Assembly (NCBI GenBank): GCA_003427395.1
Contig: BFEA01000220.1
Coordinates: 534,085-556,083, forward strand
Source: Chara braunii
Lineage: Eukaryota > Streptophyta > Charophyceae > Charales > Characeae
DNA: 21,999 nt
Reading direction: 5' to 3'
The position numbers were made by a program, and so were the translations under genes. Below the pieces are notes generated by a model. It was not told the DNA's origin. It did no database searches and was given only the letters and a program-made list of their open reading frames with translations. Positions 18,293 to 21,999 of this stretch are shown in pieces. Numbering within the stretch: position 1 is the stretch's first letter; each line of letters begins with the position of its first letter.

Positions 18293-18310
18293 CTGTCTCT
18301 TATACACATC
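18293..18310. other. Second Tn5 mosaic-end fragment (adapter)
   Basis: CTGTCTCTTATACACATC matches 18 of the 19 bases of the synthetic mosaic end and is followed by AAAAAAG rather than an Illumina primer. It faces the mosaic end at 17874-17892 across 400 bp. Confidence 0.93.
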
Positions 18311-18590
18311 AAAAAAGTGGAACTTATCTTAGCTGGATCCATCTGGAGAAAAAACAACTGGGGTAATACTGGGGTCTGGTTAGATCTGGAAATCCCACAC
18401 TAGCCTTGTGAGAATGCACCTGCAGGTCCAGACGACCAGGTGCATGATGTGTGATGGCACAATGTCAATATGTCAGTATCTGCCTTCTCTGACAGAAAAG
18501 GATTCTGTAAACCTAGCAGGCTAAGTTGGATCACTTTTTGAATTGCGTGTACTTCTGCGGTAGTCAGAACCAGCCTTGGACCTGAATATT
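18311..18590. other. Stretch without recognisable gene
   Basis: No recognised motif occurs. A minus-strand open frame (18400-18723) overlaps the tandem duplication that follows and resembles nothing I know. Confidence 0.5.
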
Positions 18591-18599
18591 GAACTTGGG

Positions 18600-18870
18600 A
18601 TAAACCCTTATGCAATGCCATTATCCAGTAGTTTTTTCTTCCCAGTTTTTTGTACCTTGGAATCGGAACACGCGTGTGGACTAACTTCACACCAGGGACT
18701 GTGTTCTGGTGGGTTCTTGGCACAGGAGTGTCTGCACGACTCTGCAGTAGTAACTTTTGGGTTGTGGCCAGGGATGTCGGGTGAAAGAAGTTTCAAGGTG
18801 GAACTGAAATCTTCACGTATTGATTATAGGAAAGGTTAGACTGGTATGCATTATTGAGGAAAACAACATT
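18600..18870. repeat. Diverged tandem duplication, copy 1 (~270 bp)
   Basis: It starts near TTATGCAATGCCATTAT and ends near GATTATAGGAAAGGT…GAGGAAA. The same landmarks occur in order in copy 2 at 18904-19155, including GTGGACTAAC, TCTTGGCACAGGAGT and GTGAAAGAAGTT. The last ~90 bases align without gaps. A plus-strand open frame (18576-18839) ends in VELKSSRIDYRKG, matching the end of the frame in copy 2. Confidence 0.8.
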
Positions 18871-18903
18871 ACTCAGTGCTTTATGCATTAAAAAGAAATT
18901 CAA

Positions 18904-19155
18904 ACCTTTATGCAATCCCATTATTTAGGACTTTCTGTTCCCATTTGGTTGTGCCTTGTGCCAACAAGGCATCTACCAGGTGCGTGGACTAACCTCGCTC
19001 CTGGGTCTTGGGGTCTTGGCACAGGAGTTTCTGTAGTTAACTTTGGGCCGTGGGCAAGGATTTTCTGTGAAAGAAGTTCCGAGTTAGAACTGAAGTCTTC
19101 ACTATTTGATTACAGGAAAAGTGAAGGTGGTGTACACTGTACATTGACGAGGAAA
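18904..19155. repeat. Diverged tandem duplication, copy 2 (~250 bp)
   Basis: This is the counterpart of 18600-18870. The plus-strand open frame 18910-19158 ends with LELKSSLFDYRK, in the same register as copy 1. Many of the base differences change the amino acid, so coding constraint is not evident. I give no product. Confidence 0.8.
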
Positions 19156-19159
19156 TAAA

Positions 19160-19536
19160 AAGGGAAATCAAATAGTTTTGTCAAGCACACACTTGTAGCT
19201 ACCACAGGCAGTCTGATGGCTGAGGCCAAGGTCTAACGAATGGCAGCCTCGAGCTACCCAAGCACACCCCCTAGGGCAGTTCTTCTGTTAATCTGACTAT
19301 CCCTGTGTTTATCCCCTCCCCCCTTACTCTGCGTCTTTCTCACAGCGTACAAGTGGGCCGTTATGGCACACAGGGATGCGGGCAGCCCGCCCTCAACTTC
19401 ATCAACGTGGCGAGCCTTGTATGTGAGAGGCATGGTGAAGGGGGAGATAAAAGAAGAATGAGAAAAATGAATGATTTTAGTGTGCCCTTCATGTTGGTCT
19501 TGTTTTTTTTTTATATTTAATGTTGCCAGGGTTAAA
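19160..19536. other. Stretch without recognisable gene
   Basis: Only short unrelated open frames and a poly-T run near 19500-19515 are seen. Confidence 0.5.
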
Positions 19537-19650
19537 GTCTCTGTCATCAACTGGAGCCATACTAGTTTCCGTTATGAGGGGAAACACCTGGCCCCATGTC
19601 TCCATCCTCAACTAGACCCCCCATCTCCGGCATTAACTGCCCCTTCCTAG
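19537..19650. repeat. Second diverged duplication, copy 1 (~110 bp)
   Basis: Landmarks CATCAACTG, CTAG, ACCTGG/ACCAGG, TCCATCCTCAACTAGAC and CCCATCTC…CATTAACTG recur in order about 173 bases later. It is non-coding as far as I can see. Confidence 0.7.
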
Positions 19651-19708
19651 CGTGTAGCTATTCCACTACTCCTTTGTTGCTTTTATTGTGAATATACTCC
19701 GAGGCTAC

Positions 19709-19823
19709 AATCTTCATCATCAACTGCAGTTGTTCTAGTGTCTGCCAACAGGAGGTACCACCAGGTCCTGTGCCTGTCCTCGACCAGACTTCCCCATCTC
19801 TGTCATTAACTGACACCTTAGCC
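19709..19823. repeat. Second diverged duplication, copy 2 (~115 bp)
   Basis: It matches 19537-19650, with TCATCATCAACTGCAG, TGTCCTCGACCAGAC and CCCATCTCTGTCATTAACTG as the clearest shared blocks. Confidence 0.7.
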
Positions 19824-20093
19824 TTTTATCTCCATCTAGTATATAGTATCTACTGATTCACCATCTCTATCATACATGGGAACCCTCTGTTACACACCCC
19901 TGAGGGCCAGGTTACGTTCTTTTCTAACCAATCCTCTGTCATAACCGATTCGCTCCACTAAGCCAATGCACCTTGCAACCCCATTCTCTCAGTCCAACCT
20001 GAGATCGATCCCACCTGACCCCTCTGCCAAATGGCCAGACTTCTTCGTCCAGTAACTGATTCCTACCTACCCAACCTATATCTGTACCATGTG
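19824..20093. other. Stretch without recognisable gene
   Basis: No motif is seen. It borders the body end of SINE copy B, whose exact 3' limit is uncertain. Confidence 0.45.
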
Positions 20094-20250
20094 TGACTAT
20101 GTGCTGTGCCAGGCTGGGGGCAAGTGCGTGTGGTGTTGGAACTAACACCATGTGTGCGCAGGAGAGGCTAAGGAAGAATCGAACCCACAACCTTCCCCCT
20201 TGCAATGCCAGAGCTCAACCCCACTGAGCTACCATGCTTGCCCCTTGCTG
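20094..20250 (-). mobile_element. tRNA-derived SINE-like element, copy B
   Basis: On the minus strand GGGGCAAGCATGGTAGCTCA begins a tRNA-like head. The A box TAGCTCAGTGG lies at plus 20221-20231, the anticodon-loop-like ATTGCAA (anticodon TGC, Ala-like) follows, and the B box GGTTCGATTC lies at plus 20176-20185. A body (GGTGTTAGTTCCAACACC, CACTTGCCCCCAGCCTGGC) matches copy A. The head is better preserved than in copy A, but the acceptor stem does not close and there is no Pol III terminator where a tRNA gene would need one. Confidence 0.72.
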
Positions 20251-20481
20251 TGGAAGCAAGATCCTTATGACTTCAAGATTTGACCATGGCAGCCTTAAAT
20301 GATGGTATTCTTTTTCAAATTCTTTCAAAAAGGGTGGCAGCGTTGAGATGGATGGCCAGCCACAGGTAATCCATTGCTATCATTTTTATTGTTTGGCTGA
20401 TTTCATGGTTGGAATTACAGTTCTCATCTGCTGGTCTATCCGAGCCCTCATTGGTCGTCCCACCTGCAGAATCATCAGTCC

Positions 20482-20567
20482 ATCCAACGGACAGATTCAT
20501 TGTGTGACCAAAAGTGACCTTGAACCCAGCACCTATCTGGTGAAACCAAGGCATGTAACCGCTTAGT
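20482..20567 (-). repeat. tRNA-like monomer b of a second SINE-like family
   Basis: On the minus strand, AGCGGTTACATGCCTTGG (degenerate A box) and GCTGGGTTCAAGGTCAC (B box GGTTCAAGGTC) are followed by CACAATGAATCTGTCCGTTG. It abuts monomer a, with a period of 86 bases between their ATCCAAC starts. Confidence 0.65.
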
Positions 20568-20672
20568 ATCCAACCGACAGGTTCATTGTGTCACCAGAGT
20601 GGGCCTTGAACCCAGCACTTATCTGGCGCAGCTCAGGCATGCAACCACTTGGGCTAACTCAACGGCCAGCCT
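20568..20672 (-). repeat. tRNA-like monomer a of the second SINE-like family
   Basis: On the minus strand, GAGTTAGCCCAAGTGGTTGC (A-box-like) and GCTGGGTTCAAGGCCCAC (B box GGTTCAAGGCC) are followed by CACAATGAACCTGTCGGTTG. The Leu/Ser-type AGTGGTT D-arm wording suggests a different tRNA ancestor from SINE copies A and B. Confidence 0.68.
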
Positions 20673-20754
20673 AAGCCAAATCTATAGTGATGTAGCGTAA
20701 GGAGGGAAAAAGGTTTGAACAATTGCAAATATATTCACTAAACTATTCTCCAGT

Positions 20755-20835
20755 GCAGTTCTTGAACCCAACACCTATCCGGTGCAACACAGGCATGCAA
20801 CCACTGGGCACCTCAATGGACAGCCCAAGGCCAAC
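20755..20835 (-). repeat. tRNA-like monomer c of the second SINE-like family
   Basis: On the minus strand, GTGCCCAGTGGTTGCATGCC and GTGTTGGGTTCAAGAACTG repeat the A- and B-box arrangement of monomers a and b. The tail (CACAATGAA…) is missing. It is separated from monomer a by about 80 bases. Confidence 0.62.
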
Positions 20836-21261
20836 CAGTTGGCACAAATACAAAATATAGAAAAGAGAGCCATCAATCTATAGCAAGCAACTGTAGTAAC
20901 TAAAATGAAAAGATCATCCAGCATATCACCATTCCGCCACACACACTTGTCCCCATCATCAACCGACATGAAGAAATGCATTCTCGTGGCTTGAAATTTA
21001 GAAAATGAAGGAGAGAACCTGACAGAATTCAAAGATGAAACTTGTGAGAAATCACATTACCAGTTTTCAACCACCAGTACCTAGCCTATCCAAAACCCGC
21101 GGCATATGCTGCAAAATTAAATGGTCAGCTTATGGAATTGAAGGAGGGTATCGGGGCGGGTGCATAAAATTCTCATTTCCATCGACGAAAATACCGAGAA
21201 CAAAAAGGGATGGAGTGTAGGTTCCGCTGGATCAGGAAAATGTTTGTGAATATAAACAGAA
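20836..21261. other. Stretch without recognisable gene
   Basis: Only short open frames are seen (for example 20775-21032 on the minus strand, which overlaps monomer c). No motif is recognised. Confidence 0.45.
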
Positions 21262-21283
21262 ATGTTTTTGCCTGCAAAAACAT
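21262..21283. repeat. Perfect 10-bp hairpin with 2-base loop
   Basis: ATGTTTTTGC-CT-GCAAAAACAT pairs perfectly. The second TTTTTGCC starts a few bases later (21285), where the longer inverted repeat begins. Confidence 0.85.
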
Positions 21284-21285
21284 AT

Positions 21286-21380
21286 TTTTGCCAAACCTGA
21301 TGTCAGTTGCAGTGGCTCTGACGTATTCGGCATAATGTTTCGGGCTGGGCAGGCCAGGGTTCGTAGCAGGTTTGGCGAAA
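21286..21380. repeat. Inverted repeat, 14-bp arms, ~95 bp overall
   Basis: TTTTGCCAAACCTG at 21286-21299 faces CAGGTTTGGCGAAA at 21367-21380, with ten perfect pairs plus a wobble and three more. It could be a very small MITE or a chance hairpin. I see no flanking duplication. Confidence 0.6.
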
Positions 21381-21881
21381 TAGGTACTGAGATACCGATG
21401 GTGTAAACCACCAGTCCCTCTCCCAGCTATTTTGTTCCATCGTGGTGATTAGCACACCGCTTTAACAGGCCTTAGTGGACCAAAATGGCCAGTGGCACCA
21501 AGCAAAAAGAAAATGTTTTGCACCCCAATTGGTTTGTTCTTCTTTGGGATGCAATCTGGGTCGGGAAAAGAGGCTCGGGGGGGCTGGTGGTTCAATTGAA
21601 AGAAACCTGAAAGCAAATTGAAAATCATCTCCTCCTCAACATCCACCTTTTTAGATACGTATCCTGGTGTTGACACTTGGGATACATGAATCGAGGATCC
21701 ATCGAACATGGCAAGTACAATAATGACAGCGGAAGACGATAACAAGCCACTCACGATGCACAGACAGAAGCAAGTACGTCATACACCTGGATAGACTAGA
21801 GGGATGCGAGTAATCACACACTGTTGATAGCAACCAAGAGGATGAGAGACATATATGGATGAACTCATCCGTGGCCTAGCG
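21381..21881. other. Stretch without recognisable gene
   Basis: Minus-strand open frames 21449-21754 and 21651-21833 overlap in different registers and contain no motif I recognise. Confidence 0.45.
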
Positions 21882-21925
21882 AAGAAGAAGAAGAAGAAGC
21901 AGCAGAAGAAGAAGAAGCGGAAGAG
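21882..21925. repeat. GAA/AAG trinucleotide microsatellite
   Basis: About fourteen AAG-type triplets occur, with GCAGCAG and GCGG interruptions. The minus-strand Phe-rich frame across it is a by-product. Confidence 0.93.
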
Positions 21926-21999
21926 AGAAGCAAAATCCAGGACCCGTCTGCTCAATGTCTCGACTGCCTCCCAACAAAATATCATTAATCACTCCTTGG

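Noticed and set aside
18191-18403. Arg-Glu repeat protein
   Set aside because: It is the translation of the GA microsatellite and runs across adapter sequence.
20176-20250. Functional tRNA-Ala gene
   Set aside because: A and B boxes are good, but the acceptor arms do not pair and the downstream body is shared with another copy, as expected for a SINE.
21779-21985. Phe-rich membrane protein on the minus strand
   Set aside because: The hydrophobic run comes from the GAA microsatellite.

Overview
This window looks like repeat-rich, non-genic DNA from a eukaryote, probably of the green lineage (land plant or streptophyte alga). The lineage call rests mainly on the primer-binding site of the central retrotransposon. 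That site pairs with a tRNA 3' end reading GCTCCGATACCA, one base from the plant initiator-Met tRNA end GCTCTGATACCA. tRNA-derived SINE-like repeats, microsatellites and long minisatellites point the same way. I recognise no intact host protein gene, and most open frames here are by-products of repeats.

Layout. 1-93: compound GT/GA microsatellite. 94-1730: nothing recognisable except a poly-T/poly-A hairpin near 329-367. 1731-1858: small 51-bp and 24-bp tandem repeats. 2074-4870: a composite minisatellite with three sub-arrays (T-rich ~42 bp, ~64 bp, homogeneous 42 bp) sharing one core. 4870-5035: two degenerate tRNA-like fragments. 6536-15790: a nearly full-length but dead Ty3/gypsy (chromovirus-like) LTR retrotransposon on the minus strand. 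It has two LTRs of about 1.24 kb, 4-bp target duplications, PBS, PPT and a single gag-pol order (gag, PR, RT, RNase H, IN, chromodomain), broken by about ten in-frame stops and several frameshifts. 15795-16712: GC-rich DNA with palindromes, ending in a minus-strand tRNA-headed SINE-like element (copy A) that carries a tiny poly(A)-tailed insertion of its own. 17855-17892 and 18293-18310: copies of the synthetic Tn5 mosaic end used in Nextera libraries, bounding a 400-bp piece. 18600-19155 and 19537-19823: two diverged tandem duplications. 20090-20250: SINE copy B. 20482-20835: three tRNA-like monomers of a second family. 21262-21380: short hairpins. 21882-21925: GAA microsatellite.

The genes that can be read belong to the retrotransposon. 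Gag would form the particle, PR cut the polyprotein, RT/RNase H copy the RNA from the tRNA primer, and IN with its C-terminal chromodomain-like region insert the copy. Here all are pseudogenes. By eye the LTRs differ at roughly 5-8% of sites, so the insertion is not recent.

The most consequential observation is technical. The mosaic-end junctions show that sequence on either side of 17855-18310 may not be contiguous in the genome. The biologically most interesting points are the two SINE copies with a shared body, the small retroposed insertion in the anticodon-loop region of one of them, the stepwise evolution of the minisatellite, and a hairpin in the LTRs with a compensated base pair. I found no convincing new multi-gene system.
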